Shown here one piece after another: positions 17,193 to 26,702 of a DNA stretch of 64,000 nucleotides (position 1 is the first letter of the stretch; the number at the start of each line of letters is the position of its first letter). Below the pieces are notes generated by a model. It was not told the origin of the DNA and did no database searches. It saw only the letters and a list, made by a program, of their open reading frames with translations. Origin of the DNA: JAIXUI01 sp943373175 (GTDB lineage: Bacteria; Bacteroidota; Bacteroidia; UBA7662; JAIXUI01); contig CALSBM010000003.1 of the NCBI GenBank assembly GCA_943373175.1, forward strand, positions 20,450 through 84,449, in the 5' to 3' direction. The translations under genes were made by a program, and so were the position numbers.

Positions 17193-19280
17193 TTATTGGA
17201 TTTCTTTAAACTTGGCTTTTCCCCCGTCAAGAAATTTTACGAATGATTGTACATCGCGGTCATAAGCATGGGATGGCCCAATTTGGTTGCCGTTGCCGTC
17301 CATGATAACATAGTACGGTTGTGCATTCGCATTGAAACGAGTGATTTGAAAATCGGCATTTTGCTTACCTATGGTTTTCTTCACCTGCCCATCGAAAGTA
17401 GAAGTAAACCATTCTGCTTCCGGAAGCTCGGTTTTATCGTCCACATACTGGGCTAGGAGAATAAAATCGTTTTGCAGCCTTTTCAACACTTCCGGGTCTG
17501 CCCAAACATTGGCTTCCATCTCCCGGCAGTTGACACAGCCATGGCCGGTGAAATCAATAAATATAGGCTTACCGGTTTTCTTAGAATGAGTGATGGCTTC
17601 CTTATAGTCGTAGAAACCTTTGAGTTGGTGAGGAAATGGCGGAAGAATATCGGCAAACTTAATTTTTTGCCCATCTAAATCAGAAGCAGGTGCTTTTTTA
17701 GAAGAAGCACTTTGAGTAAGGTCGAAGTCAAGAGTGGATTGAGGCGGAAGGTAACCAGACAATGCCTTCAATGGAGCTCCGAAAAGTCCCGGAATAAGGT
17801 AAACTACAAACGTGAAGACCACAATAGCCAGCCCAAGCCGGGGAACTCCAAGGAAGGGCAAATCACTATCGTGTGAGAACTTCAACTTGCCTAACAAGTA
17901 AAAGCCCATTAGCGTAAAGCATACAATCCAGATGGCAAGGTAAATCTCGCGGTCTAATAAGTTCCAATGATAAACCTGATCGGCAGTACTGAGGAATTTA
18001 AAAGCGAAGGCAATCTCCAGAAAACCTAACACCACTTTTACGCTGTTAAGCCAACCTCCCGATTTGGGCAGGTTGGTTAGCCAGCCCGGGAACGCGGCAA
18101 ATAGCATGAAAGGGCCTGCCAAGCCAAGCGCGAAGAACGAAAGTCCTAGCATTGGCTTCATCATTTTTCCTCCAACTGCTTCGATAAGCAGTGAGCCAAC
18201 AACAGGCCCAGTACACGAAAACGATACCAATACCAAGGTGAAGGCCATGAAAAAGATGCCTGCCAGCGACTTCATATTCGATTTTTGATCGATAGTATTT
18301 ACAAGACTATGAGGCAGCGTAATCTCGAACATGCCCAAAAAGGAAGCACCGAAAATGATAAAAATGAAGAAGAACAAGACATTTGGCACCCAATGCGTAC
18401 TAAGCCAATTGCCGAAATCTGCTCCAAGTCCAAGCAAGCCAAATACTAAACCTATCATTGCATATATGCCGATGATGGAAAAGCCAAACCCAAAAGCTTT
18501 TTTCATCGCTTGAGCTTTGCTTCCACTCTGTTTGATGAAGAAGGTTACCGTCATGGGCAACATAGGAAAAACACAGGGAGTGATAACGGCCGCCAATCCA
18601 AGCAGAAATGCTGAAATAAGGAATCCCAGCATGTTTTCTTCTTTTTGTGGTTCAGTGGCAGGTGCTGGGTTAGAAGAAACATGATTAGGCTGCGTAGTCG
18701 CAGGTTTCGATTTAGGGGTTGTATCAGAATCTCCGGAGGCAGTAGTCGAGGAAATAGCCTCTGATTGCTTCGCAACGGTGTCTTCTAAAACCGTGGCGGT
18801 TGTAGAAGTTTTAGCAAATCCCTTTAGCTTAAACTCAAACGACACTTCTGTTGGAGGAAGGCACTGTTTGTCGTCGCAAACCATGTATTCTAAGGATCCT
18901 TTTACAACGCCATCGCCTTTAACTGCAATTTTTTGTACAAATACTGCTTTGTTTTCAAAGTACTTCAGGGTCATGTCGAAGTTCTTATCGAACGATTCTT
19001 CCCTTTTGCTTTTTTCCTCCACAGCACCTACAAGGCTGTAAAAAGAAGCCTTCTCAAACTTGAACGAGGTAGGAATCGGGCCTCCCTCTGGCAAAAACTG
19101 AGAATATAAATGCCATTTTTTCTCAATTGAAGCCGATAAGATTAACTCAGCCGATTGCTCACCCGTTTTCTTCATAGTGAAGCTCCACTTAACAGGCGCC
19201 AGTAATTGTGCAGACGCTGAACCAATGGAAGATAGTAGGCTTAGAAGGCAGAAAAGAAGTAAGAGAGGTTTTTTCATCAT
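17193..19280 (-). CDS. dsbD: Thiol:disulfide interchange protein DsbD
   Basis: Transfers electrons from cytoplasmic thioredoxin across the inner membrane to periplasmic reductases. Domains in order: signal peptide (1-24); N-terminal immunoglobulin-like domain with the reactive pair Cys135/Cys140 (VCDDKQC); a Thr/Ser/Pro-rich linker (about 160-215); a membrane domain of about eight helices with conserved cysteines in ITPCVFPMLPMT and SFSCTGPVVGS; and a C-terminal thioredoxin-like domain with CVNC. Length 695 is usual for Bacteroidota. Two consecutive ATGs (19278-19280 and 19275-19277) are possible starts. It is followed by the amine oxidase. Confidence 0.93.
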   Translation of the reverse strand: MMKKPLLLLFCLLSLLSSIGSASAQLLAPVKWSFTMKKTGEQSAELILSASIEKKWHLYSQFLPEGGPIPTSFKFEKASFYSLVGAVEEKSKREESFDKNFDMTLKYFENKAVFVQKIAVKGDGVVKGSLEYMVCDDKQCLPPTEVSFEFKLKGFAKTSTTATVLEDTVAKQSEAISSTTASGDSDTTPKSKPATTQPNHVSSNPAPATEPQKEENMLGFLISAFLLGLAAVITPCVFPMLPMTVTFFIKQSGSKAQAMKKAFGFGFSIIGIYAMIGLVFGLLGLGADFGNWLSTHWVPNVLFFFIFIIFGASFLGMFEITLPHSLVNTIDQKSNMKSLAGIFFMAFTLVLVSFSCTGPVVGSLLIEAVGGKMMKPMLGLSFFALGLAGPFMLFAAFPGWLTNLPKSGGWLNSVKVVLGFLEIAFAFKFLSTADQVYHWNLLDREIYLAIWIVCFTLMGFYLLGKLKFSHDSDLPFLGVPRLGLAIVVFTFVVYLIPGLFGAPLKALSGYLPPQSTLDFDLTQSASSKKAPASDLDGQKIKFADILPPFPHQLKGFYDYKEAITHSKKTGKPIFIDFTGHGCVNCREMEANVWADPEVLKRLQNDFILLAQYVDDKTELPEAEWFTSTFDGQVKKTIGKQNADFQITRFNANAQPYYVIMDGNGNQIGPSHAYDRDVQSFVKFLDGGKAKFKEIQ

Positions 19281-19483
19281 ATATGGGAACGAATTTAGAC
19301 TTCCGTTTCAAAGCTTAAACTCCAATAGGCTTAAAAAAGTCCTCATGAAAGGTGAATGTTGACACTATCCAACACATTTTAACAGAGAGCTAGAGGTAAA
19401 TGCCTCAAAATTGGTTTCCTACAAAACCTAACGCTATCGTGCTTGTTCAATCCGTAATATAAAGTTCGCAGCAGCGAAATACA

Positions 19484-19828
19484 ATGGAATTACTCACTAC
19501 AATACAAGAACCTGTTATGATTCATGTTCAGGAAATCGAACGCGTGTTGGAATTGTTTAAAGCAATCAGGCATGAACACCGCATAGAAATCGTTAATATG
19601 ATATTCCAGAATGGCCGCTTAACTGTGACCCAAATCTTGTATAAAATGAAACTGGCGCATCCGGAACGTAACATTGAGCAAAGTGTAGTATCCCAACACC
19701 TGGCTATTCTGCGCGATGTTAAGTTGGTGAAAACTCAACGAAACGGAAAAAATGTTTTCTATTCGGTGAATGAAGAAATTATGCGATTCATTATGGATAG
19801 TGCCCAAAAGCTGAATGCACGGCATTGA
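19484..19828 (+). CDS. ArsR-family winged-helix transcriptional regulator
   Basis: A 114-residue winged helix-turn-helix protein: LFKAIRHEHRIEIVNMIFQNGRLTVTQI, recognition helix region SVVSQHLAILRDVKLV, then the wing KTQRNGKNVFYSVNEE. There is no cysteine, so none of the classical thiolate metal sites of ArsR/SmtB regulators can be present; it may sense something else or act by protein contact. An internal ATG at 19517 (MIHVQEIERV) is an alternative start. It sits divergently from dsbD and upstream of recJ. The target is unknown. Confidence 0.82.
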   Translation: MELLTTIQEPVMIHVQEIERVLELFKAIRHEHRIEIVNMIFQNGRLTVTQILYKMKLAHPERNIEQSVVSQHLAILRDVKLVKTQRNGKNVFYSVNEEIMRFIMDSAQKLNARH

Positions 19829-19870
19829 TTTGCATTGGATAATCTCCTTCCCGCCCTTCTAATCTATTAC

Positions 19871-19878
19871 TATCTTTG
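19871..19878 (+). promoter_or_regulatory. -7 promoter box upstream of recJ
   Basis: TATCTTTG, an exact TAnnTTTG match, followed by CGCCCC and 33 nt before the recJ ATG. No TTG is visible at the expected -33 distance. Confidence 0.55.
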
Positions 19879-19911
19879 CGCCCCTGTCTTTTTTGATGAC
19901 AGATTCACCCC

Positions 19912-21615
19912 ATGGCCAAGCGCTGGATATTCAAAGAACCTGCAAACCCTACCATTGCCCGCTTCCTTCAGACTGAACTGAAGGTTGATGAGGTTACGGC
20001 CGAACTGCTTGTTCAGCGCGGCATCGATACTTACCGAAAGGCCCGCTCTTTTTTTCGGCCTTCCCTAGATCAACTTCACGACCCCTTCCTCATGAAAGGT
20101 ATGAGGGAAGCTGTGATTATGCTGCTGGATGCCATAGAACGGAAAGAGCCAGTATTGCTCTACGGCGATTACGATGTAGATGGCACTACTTCCGTAGCCG
20201 TACTCTTCTCTTTTCTAAAAAGATTCCAAAGCCCCATAGGGTATTACATTCCCGACCGACATACCGAAGGGTATGGGGTTTCTAAAAAAGGCATTGACTG
20301 GGCTGTTGAAAATGGTTACCGCTGGATGGTTACGCTTGATTGCGGCATTACCGCTGTAGAACAAGTAGCGTATGCCAATGCACAAGGGTTGAAAGTGATT
20401 GTTTCGGATCACCACTTGCCTTCCGATACCCTTCCGGATGCCGTGGCTATTCTTAATCCTAAGCAAATAGATTGTCCTTACCCGTTCAAAGAACTTTCCG
20501 GTTGTGGGATCGGGTTTAAACTGGCTCAAGCTATTACTGAACACCTTAATCTTTCCTCGGAACCGTTGTATTCCCTTTTGGATTTATTGGCTGTGAGTAT
20601 TGCTTCGGATATCGTACCTATCACTGGAGAAAACAGGATTCTTTCCTTCCATGGATTGAAGAAGCTCAATGAGCACCCTTGTCCCGGTTTGGCCGCCATT
20701 ATAGAAATCTGCAACCCTCAGCGAAAGGACCTCACCATCAGCGACATCGTATTTAATATAGGCCCGCGTATTAATGCCGCAGGGCGAATGGGGGATGCTA
20801 AAAAGGCAGTTGAAGTGCTGTTGGCCCAGGAAAAAGTGGACGCATTCAACCAAGCTAAAGGCATTGATACCGACAACTCCTCAAGAAGGGATGTTGATAA
20901 TGTAATTACGAAGGAAGCACTCCTCCAAGCGCAAGAATCCCCCGGATTTGCAGACAAAAAAACTACGGTAGTTTTCGGGCCACACTGGCATAAAGGCGTC
21001 ATTGGAATCGTCGCTAGCAGGCTTATTGAGCAGTTTCACCGACCAACCATTGTGTTTAGCCAGGCCGATGGTAAACTGACCGGATCAGCCAGAACCATCA
21101 ATGGATTCAACATTTACGAGGCACTGAATGCCTGCAACGAACATATTTTGCAATTCGGCGGGCATAAGTTCGCTGCCGGACTTACCCTAAAAGAAGGTGC
21201 TTATGAGGCTTTCGTCGAAATGTTTGAGCGGGTAGTTGCTGAATCCATCAGAGAAGATCAACTCTCCCCCAGGGTCGATGTGGATCTTAAACTGAAGTTT
21301 GCCCAAATCAGCCCTCAATTCTTCCGCCGCCTTAGCCAGTTCGCCCCTTTTGGCCCTGGAAACATGACTCCGGTCTTTGCAACAGAAAGCGTTTTCTGCG
21401 AACCCGGAATGGCAAGAATAGTTGGAGAAAACCATCTACTGCTACAATTGCGGCAAGAACAAGGGCCCAGCTTTCAGGCTATCGCTTTTGGAATGAAAAA
21501 CCTGCATCCTGCAATTACAAAGGGATTGCCCTTCGACATTGCCTACACGATAGAGGAAAATACCTGGCGGGGACAGACTACCCTGAAACTCAATATTAAA
21601 GACATCAGCGTCTAA
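19912..21615 (+). CDS. recJ: Single-stranded-DNA-specific exonuclease RecJ
   Basis: 5'-3' exonuclease acting in recombination and mismatch repair. DHH superfamily motifs are clear: YGDYDVDGTTSVA (motif I), LDCGIT (motif II), VSDHHLP (motif III, the DHH) and ILNPKQIDCPYPFKELSGCGIGFKLA (motif IV region, given in part). The DHHA1 domain includes GPHWHKGVIGIVASRL and FGGHKFAAGLTL. A C-terminal OB-like domain follows. Length 567 is normal. It is followed closely by cysS. Confidence 0.95.
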   Translation: MAKRWIFKEPANPTIARFLQTELKVDEVTAELLVQRGIDTYRKARSFFRPSLDQLHDPFLMKGMREAVIMLLDAIERKEPVLLYGDYDVDGTTSVAVLFSFLKRFQSPIGYYIPDRHTEGYGVSKKGIDWAVENGYRWMVTLDCGITAVEQVAYANAQGLKVIVSDHHLPSDTLPDAVAILNPKQIDCPYPFKELSGCGIGFKLAQAITEHLNLSSEPLYSLLDLLAVSIASDIVPITGENRILSFHGLKKLNEHPCPGLAAIIEICNPQRKDLTISDIVFNIGPRINAAGRMGDAKKAVEVLLAQEKVDAFNQAKGIDTDNSSRRDVDNVITKEALLQAQESPGFADKKTTVVFGPHWHKGVIGIVASRLIEQFHRPTIVFSQADGKLTGSARTINGFNIYEALNACNEHILQFGGHKFAAGLTLKEGAYEAFVEMFERVVAESIREDQLSPRVDVDLKLKFAQISPQFFRRLSQFAPFGPGNMTPVFATESVFCEPGMARIVGENHLLLQLRQEQGPSFQAIAFGMKNLHPAITKGLPFDIAYTIEENTWRGQTTLKLNIKDISV

Positions 21616-21629
21616 GCGCGTCAAATCCG

Positions 21630-21637
21630 TATTTTTG
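21630..21637 (+). promoter_or_regulatory. -7 promoter box of cysS, 4 nt before the start codon
   Basis: TATTTTTG, an exact TAnnTTTG match, ends 4 nt before the cysS ATG at 21642, predicting a leaderless or near-leaderless transcript independent of recJ. Confidence 0.45.
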
Positions 21638-21641
21638 TGGC

Positions 21642-23126
21642 ATGTCGCATTTACGGTTGTTTGTTTATAATTCCCTGAGTAGAGAAAAAGAAGAGTTTCA
21701 ACCCTTACTTCCCCCATTCGTTGGGATGTACCTCTGTGGTCCTACCGTTTATGGACACCCTCACTTGGGGCATGCACGCTCAGCACTTACCTTCGATGTG
21801 GTGTACCGCACCCTGAAATTCCTTGGTTATAAGGTGCGATATGTGCGAAACATTACTGACGTTGGCCACCTTGAGCAAGACGCAGATTCAGGAGAAGATA
21901 AAATTGGTAAGCTTGCAAGGGTGCAGCAACTGGAACCAATGGAAGTTGCTCAGTTTTATTCCAACAGCTACCAAGCTGCTATGAGCCGCCTCAACAACCT
22001 CAACCCAAGCATTGAACCACGAGCTACCGGACATATTCTGGAACAAATTGAGCTTGTGCAAGAAATTCTTGAAAAAGGGTACGCTTATGTGTCTAATGGC
22101 TCAGTGTATTTTGATGTGCCTAAATACGCCAACAGCCATCAGTACGGCCAACTTTCCGGGAGAAAGATGGAAGACATGTTAGAAGGCGGTGCGTCCCGAG
22201 TTCTGGAAGGGCAAGAGGAGAAACGTTCCAAACTCGACTTTGCCTTGTGGAAGAAAGCTGAACCTGAACACATCATGCGCTGGAACTCTCCATGGGGAGC
22301 TGGCTTCCCGGGCTGGCATCTGGAATGTACCGCTATGAGCTCCAAATACCTTGGCAAACAATTCGATATTCATGGAGGCGGTATGGATCTTCAGTTTCCC
22401 CACCATGAATGCGAAATTGCACAAGCCGAAATTGGACACGGTCATGCGCCGGCTAAGTACTGGATGCACAACAACATGATCACGATTGATGGTCAAAAAA
22501 TGAGTAAATCCATAGGCAACTTCATCACTTTGGAGCAGTTTTTCAAAGGCGACCATCCGCTGCTGAGTCGAGCTTTCAGTCCTATGGCCATACGCTTCTT
22601 CATTTTGCAGGCACACTATCGCTCTACTCTCGATTTTTCCGATGATGCGTTGCAGGCAGCGGATAAAGGCTATAAAAGGTTGATGACGGTGTTCAACACA
22701 CTCGAAGAAATCACTCCAGGTAATAGCACAACCGGTTTCAGTGTTGCAGATTGGAAGCAATCAGGACTCGGAGTGTTGCTCGACGATTTCAACACTCCAT
22801 TATTGTTAGCCAACTTGTTCGAAGGCGTTACGTTTGTAAACAAGGTTAAAGCAGGACAGGAAACGATATCATCTGCCGATTTGCATGAAGTAAAACAATA
22901 CTTCAGGGAAATCTGCCAACATGTACTAGGTTTAGAGGAAGAAGTAGCCGCCGAAGACCGGAAAATACTTATTGATGGCCTTATCGCCTTGCTTGTTGAA
23001 CAGCGTTCTGAAGCAAAAACTCGAAAAGACTTTGCCACCTCCGATGCTCTACGCGATAAACTTAAAGCTATTGGAGTACAACTGAAAGACGGTAAAGAAG
23101 GAACAAGCTGGGAAATCGAAAGCTGA
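21642..23126 (+). CDS. cysS: Cysteinyl-tRNA synthetase
   Basis: Class I aminoacyl-tRNA synthetase charging tRNA-Cys. The HIGH motif is HLGH in YGHPHLGHARS, and KMSKS is exact in GQKMSKSIGN. Zinc ligands include the Cys of LCGPTVYG, the Cys of WHLECTAMSS and the His/Cys of FPHHECEIAQ. The C-terminal DALR-like helical region ends in RKDFATSDALRDKLKAIG, diagnostic of the family. Length 494 is standard. Confidence 0.97.
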   Translation: MSHLRLFVYNSLSREKEEFQPLLPPFVGMYLCGPTVYGHPHLGHARSALTFDVVYRTLKFLGYKVRYVRNITDVGHLEQDADSGEDKIGKLARVQQLEPMEVAQFYSNSYQAAMSRLNNLNPSIEPRATGHILEQIELVQEILEKGYAYVSNGSVYFDVPKYANSHQYGQLSGRKMEDMLEGGASRVLEGQEEKRSKLDFALWKKAEPEHIMRWNSPWGAGFPGWHLECTAMSSKYLGKQFDIHGGGMDLQFPHHECEIAQAEIGHGHAPAKYWMHNNMITIDGQKMSKSIGNFITLEQFFKGDHPLLSRAFSPMAIRFFILQAHYRSTLDFSDDALQAADKGYKRLMTVFNTLEEITPGNSTTGFSVADWKQSGLGVLLDDFNTPLLLANLFEGVTFVNKVKAGQETISSADLHEVKQYFREICQHVLGLEEEVAAEDRKILIDGLIALLVEQRSEAKTRKDFATSDALRDKLKAIGVQLKDGKEGTSWEIES

Positions 23127-23147
23127 AATTTTTCTTTATCTGGCCCG

Positions 23148-23155
23148 TAACTTTG
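23148..23155 (+). promoter_or_regulatory. -7 promoter box upstream of the O-antigen-ligase-like gene
   Basis: TAACTTTG, an exact TAnnTTTG match, 15 nt before the GTG start at 23171 and 21 bases after the cysS stop. Confidence 0.5.
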
Positions 23156-23170
23156 TTTTAAGCACCGGCT

Positions 23171-24652
23171 GTGTTACTGGCAACCTTTAATGCTTTAGTC
23201 AAATCTGCGTTTCAGCAGGTTAAGGGTTTTCTGTTACCAATAGTCGGCTGTTTACTTGCCGGAGCATTTATGGGTGTGGTTGCTACTAAAGGTGGCCCTT
23301 TAATGCCTTTCCTCTTCCTCGCTCTGCCTTTTGTATTCTGGTACCTCTATAAGCTCTTTTATGACCTCAGTATCGGGTTATACACAATTCTAATTCTGGG
23401 CTTCATCATTCCCTTTTTTGGACGATATACACCGGCAATACCCTTTGGTCTTGTAGTAGATATTCTGCTGATTCTCATGTGGCTGATGTACTTCTTCCGG
23501 GAATGGCAAAATGTAAATCTAAAGCCAGCAAAAAATGGCCTGACGAACGCTTGGGGTTTATGGATGCTCTGGGTTTTCCTAATGATTGCTAACCCGCTCT
23601 CGCGTTCGGTAGAAGCCTGGTTCTATGCTATGCGTGGCATTGCTCTTTACTCCTTTCTTATTACGCCTCTCATTTTTATCAACATGCGCGATAAGAAGCA
23701 CTTGCACAATGTGATAATGGCCACCCTGATTTTTGAAGTTTTTGGCTCTTTCTGGGGAATGAAACAGCTATTTATTGGAGTGAGCAAAACGGAACAAGCA
23801 TGGTTAGATGCAGGAGCTTATACCACGCATATTTTGTTCGGCAAGCTAAGAGTCTTTAGTTACTTCACCGATGCAGCCCAGTTTGGCGCCTCGCAAGCAC
23901 ACATGGGGTTTGTGTATATGGTTTTTGCACTCGCAGAAAAAGAATCAACAAAAAGAAAAATTATCTACCTGCTTGGAGGGCTGATTTCACTTTATGGGAT
24001 GATTATTTCCGGTTCACGAGGCCCACTTGTTATTCCTGCTCTCGCAGGACTCGTGATGCTTTTTATGAGTAAGAAGTTCAAGTTGCTCATTACTGGCCTT
24101 AGCATCGGTGCTGTGCTGTTTGTATTCCTCAAGTACACCACTATCATGAATAGCAATTATCAGGTGAACAGGATGCGGACAGCCCTAAATCCCACCGATG
24201 ACCCTTCATTTCTTGTTAGAAAGAATAGAGAAGTAGCTTTGAAAGCTTTTCTTGCAGATAAACCCATAGGAGGAGGTATTGGTAGCGCCGGTTTCTGGGG
24301 AAAACGCTTTTATCCAGGAACTTTTCTTGCTGAAATTGGAACCGACGGCCATTACACTCGGATTTACATGGAAACAGGCTTTATTGGCTTATGGATTTAT
24401 CTTGCTGTGTTTATTTATATGGGCATTGCCATAAGCATAAGAGCCTGGAGAATAAAGGATGAATCGTTGAGGCTGCAGATAGCTGCTTTAGTAGGCGGTT
24501 ATTGGGGCATGGCAGTAGCCAGCTACACCAACGGCTTAATCGTTCAATTACCCACAGGGCCTATTATTTACATTAGCCTTTGTTTTGCCTTTATGGCGCA
24601 CCAATGGGATACCCCAACTGCTGAGTTGCCAGCCCTTAAAAAAAGCACGTAA
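23171..24652 (+). CDS. O-antigen ligase/polymerase-like membrane protein
   Basis: A 493-residue integral membrane protein with roughly ten to twelve hydrophobic helices, starting at GTG. The arrangement fits the Wzy_C/O-antigen ligase superfamily: clustered N-terminal helices, the conserved SGSRGPLVIPALAGL segment (near residue 280), a large periplasmic loop at about 320-400 (NPTDDPSFLVRKNREVALKAF, given in part, then PIGGGIGSAG and DGHYTRIYMETGFIGLW), and closing helices. Such proteins join or polymerise lipid-linked glycans at the periplasmic face, or attach glycans to proteins. No other glycan gene is adjacent, so the substrate cannot be inferred. Confidence 0.75.
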   Translation: MLLATFNALVKSAFQQVKGFLLPIVGCLLAGAFMGVVATKGGPLMPFLFLALPFVFWYLYKLFYDLSIGLYTILILGFIIPFFGRYTPAIPFGLVVDILLILMWLMYFFREWQNVNLKPAKNGLTNAWGLWMLWVFLMIANPLSRSVEAWFYAMRGIALYSFLITPLIFINMRDKKHLHNVIMATLIFEVFGSFWGMKQLFIGVSKTEQAWLDAGAYTTHILFGKLRVFSYFTDAAQFGASQAHMGFVYMVFALAEKESTKRKIIYLLGGLISLYGMIISGSRGPLVIPALAGLVMLFMSKKFKLLITGLSIGAVLFVFLKYTTIMNSNYQVNRMRTALNPTDDPSFLVRKNREVALKAFLADKPIGGGIGSAGFWGKRFYPGTFLAEIGTDGHYTRIYMETGFIGLWIYLAVFIYMGIAISIRAWRIKDESLRLQIAALVGGYWGMAVASYTNGLIVQLPTGPIIYISLCFAFMAHQWDTPTAELPALKKST

Positions 24653-24880
24653 CATTTTAAAAGAACATCCACAATCGTAAAAACCCTTTAGATTGACGCA
24701 AATTTCAAGATGGCTGTTAGGGTAGTTCCCAAAGCAGATTAGCGCTACTCTACCGTATGAATCGGCGCAAATCCGCAGGAAAAGTCCCATGTGAAAAAGC
24801 TAAGAAGTTTGCCATTGAATAGCTTTTTACGATAGTGTATATTCTCTTTTCTAATGTGAAAAAATGAGATATATTAGCAA

Positions 24881-26623
24881 ATGCTATTTCAGGATCCTTT
24901 TTATTTGATATTCCTAGATGAGTCCAATTTTATTACTATAACCAACAATGAAGGAATTATAGTTGATGTCAATAAAGGATTTCTTAAGATAAGCGGGTTC
25001 ACCAAAGAAGAGTTAATAGGGAAGAAGCACCAAATCCTCAGTTCTGGAGTACATGACGAGTCACTTTTCCAGCAGCTTTGGGACACAATTAGCAAAGGGG
25101 AAACTTGGATCGGCGACATTCGCGATAGGAGCAAGGATGGCAAAGACCTTTGGTTCCGCACAAGTATCCGACCTCAAACGGATGAAAACGGTAAAGTGTT
25201 ATGCTATTATGCCAGCCATACTTTGATAAACGACATCAAAGAGGCAGAAAAGAAGCAAAAGGAGCTCTTGAACCAAACCGGATTACTTGCTCACCTGCTG
25301 AATCATGTTTCTGATGCAGTAATCGCTACAGATTTAGAATTTAACATTAACTATTGGAATAAAGGCGCAGAAATCCTTTATCAATTAACGGCTGAAGAAG
25401 TTCTCCATCGCCCATTCAAGGACGTCATTCTTACGGAATTTGGAAATGATAGCAATGAGGAAGTCAGTATTGAATCGCTTTTACGTGAAGGATATTGGAG
25501 GGGAGAGGTAACACAAAAAGACCGTTTGGGTAAGGTTTACCACATTTCGTCGGAAGTTCGGCTTATCAAAGACAGTCATGGAATTGCCACTGGTGTCCTG
25601 GCCGTGAATCGCAATATTACCGACCGCGTTGAGGCAGTAAATGCGCTTCGACTTTCTGAGGAAAGGCTTAAATCATTCATGAGGCATTGTCCAGCTCCAG
25701 CATGGATTGTGGACGAAAAAGGCGGTGCAAGAGCCTTCAGCCCTAGTTGCGTGCTCTTTTCAGGAGATATTCCCAACCCCTTTCAACAGGATAGGCCTGT
25801 TTGGGAATTCCTCCCTGATAAAAAAGCGCAAGCTTGGAGAAAACAGTTTGAGAAGCTCATCAAGAAGGGTGAGCCTTTACAGGAATTGATGGTCTTTCGT
25901 TCCGACAACGAAGTAGAATCCGCTTGGCTGATGCACCAGTTTGTGCTTAGTGAAACTTCCAGTCCACGGCTTTTCGGCGGCGTGGCTATTGACATTAGTG
26001 CAAGAATTAGAGAGGAAGAAAATCTTCGGTCTAAGGAAGAGCATCTCCGCAATCTCATTGAACGCAACCACGACCTTACTTTAGTATTGAATTTAGAAGG
26101 AGTCATCACCTTTTGCTCACCAGCATCTCGGTTTGTGTTAGGTGCTGAACCTGATCAAATTGTGGGCACTCCTTTTAACTTGGGGATGTCGCCGGAAGCG
26201 TTAGTAGAATGGGAAAAACGACTGAAAAAGCTCAACCAGAAAGCAGGTAACTACGATCAGTTTGAAATTAAATACTTGCATAAAGAAGGAAACTGGATTT
26301 ATCTAGATGTTGCAGCAACCAATTGCCACCATGTACGAACGCTCTCTGGCTTAGTGCTTTATCTTAGAAACATCAGTAGTTGGAAAGAAATAGAACAGCA
26401 GTTAGTAAGGAAAAACAACCAACTGCTGGAGATTGCCTGGCTTCAATCCGATCCGATACGAAAACCCATATCCAACATCATATCCCTTACTGAATCAGTG
26501 GCTGACCAACTGCCGGCTTTAAGTAAGGAACGGGAGTCGTTGAGGGTAGTTAGGGATGAAGCATTGCAGTTAGAAAAACTCGTTACAGAGATTGCCAGAA
26601 AGGCCAATATGCTGATGGGGTAA
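24881..26623 (+). CDS. Multi-PAS protein with a degenerate kinase dimerisation-like C-terminus
   Basis: A 580-residue cytoplasmic protein with four PAS domains at about 10-120, 135-250, 258-375 and 390-500 (PAS-like cores such as IIVDVNKGFLKISGFTKEELIGK and NINYWNKGAEILYQLTAEEVL, the first given in part). The C-terminal helix pair LLEIAWLQSDPIRKPISNI (about 515-533) aligns with the QSHxxRxP dimerisation helix seen at the end of many Bacteroidota PAS sensors, but the phospho-accepting His position is Asp524. No ATPase (N, G1, G2) motifs follow and the protein ends at 580. It is therefore a sensor or scaffold without autonomous kinase activity. No transmembrane segment is seen. Confidence 0.8.
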   Translation: MLFQDPFYLIFLDESNFITITNNEGIIVDVNKGFLKISGFTKEELIGKKHQILSSGVHDESLFQQLWDTISKGETWIGDIRDRSKDGKDLWFRTSIRPQTDENGKVLCYYASHTLINDIKEAEKKQKELLNQTGLLAHLLNHVSDAVIATDLEFNINYWNKGAEILYQLTAEEVLHRPFKDVILTEFGNDSNEEVSIESLLREGYWRGEVTQKDRLGKVYHISSEVRLIKDSHGIATGVLAVNRNITDRVEAVNALRLSEERLKSFMRHCPAPAWIVDEKGGARAFSPSCVLFSGDIPNPFQQDRPVWEFLPDKKAQAWRKQFEKLIKKGEPLQELMVFRSDNEVESAWLMHQFVLSETSSPRLFGGVAIDISARIREEENLRSKEEHLRNLIERNHDLTLVLNLEGVITFCSPASRFVLGAEPDQIVGTPFNLGMSPEALVEWEKRLKKLNQKAGNYDQFEIKYLHKEGNWIYLDVAATNCHHVRTLSGLVLYLRNISSWKEIEQQLVRKNNQLLEIAWLQSDPIRKPISNIISLTESVADQLPALSKERESLRVVRDEALQLEKLVTEIARKANMLMG

Positions 26624-26637
26624 GGTTAATTTAACTG

Positions 26638-26645
26638 TAACTTTG
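26638..26645 (+). promoter_or_regulatory. -7 promoter box upstream of korA
   Basis: TAACTTTG, an exact match to TAnnTTTG, followed by CGCCCGC; 57 nt before the korA ATG. Confidence 0.5.
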
Positions 26646-26702
26646 CGCCCGCATGAACCATCAGCCTATCTGAACGGTTCTATTATCCAGATTTAATGCC
26701 GA

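Noticed and set aside
26653..26673. Six-codon mini reading frame just after the korA -7 box
   Set aside because: An ATG followed by six codons and TGA could be a leader peptide, but there is no repeat of a regulatory codon and no attenuator hairpin; likely chance.
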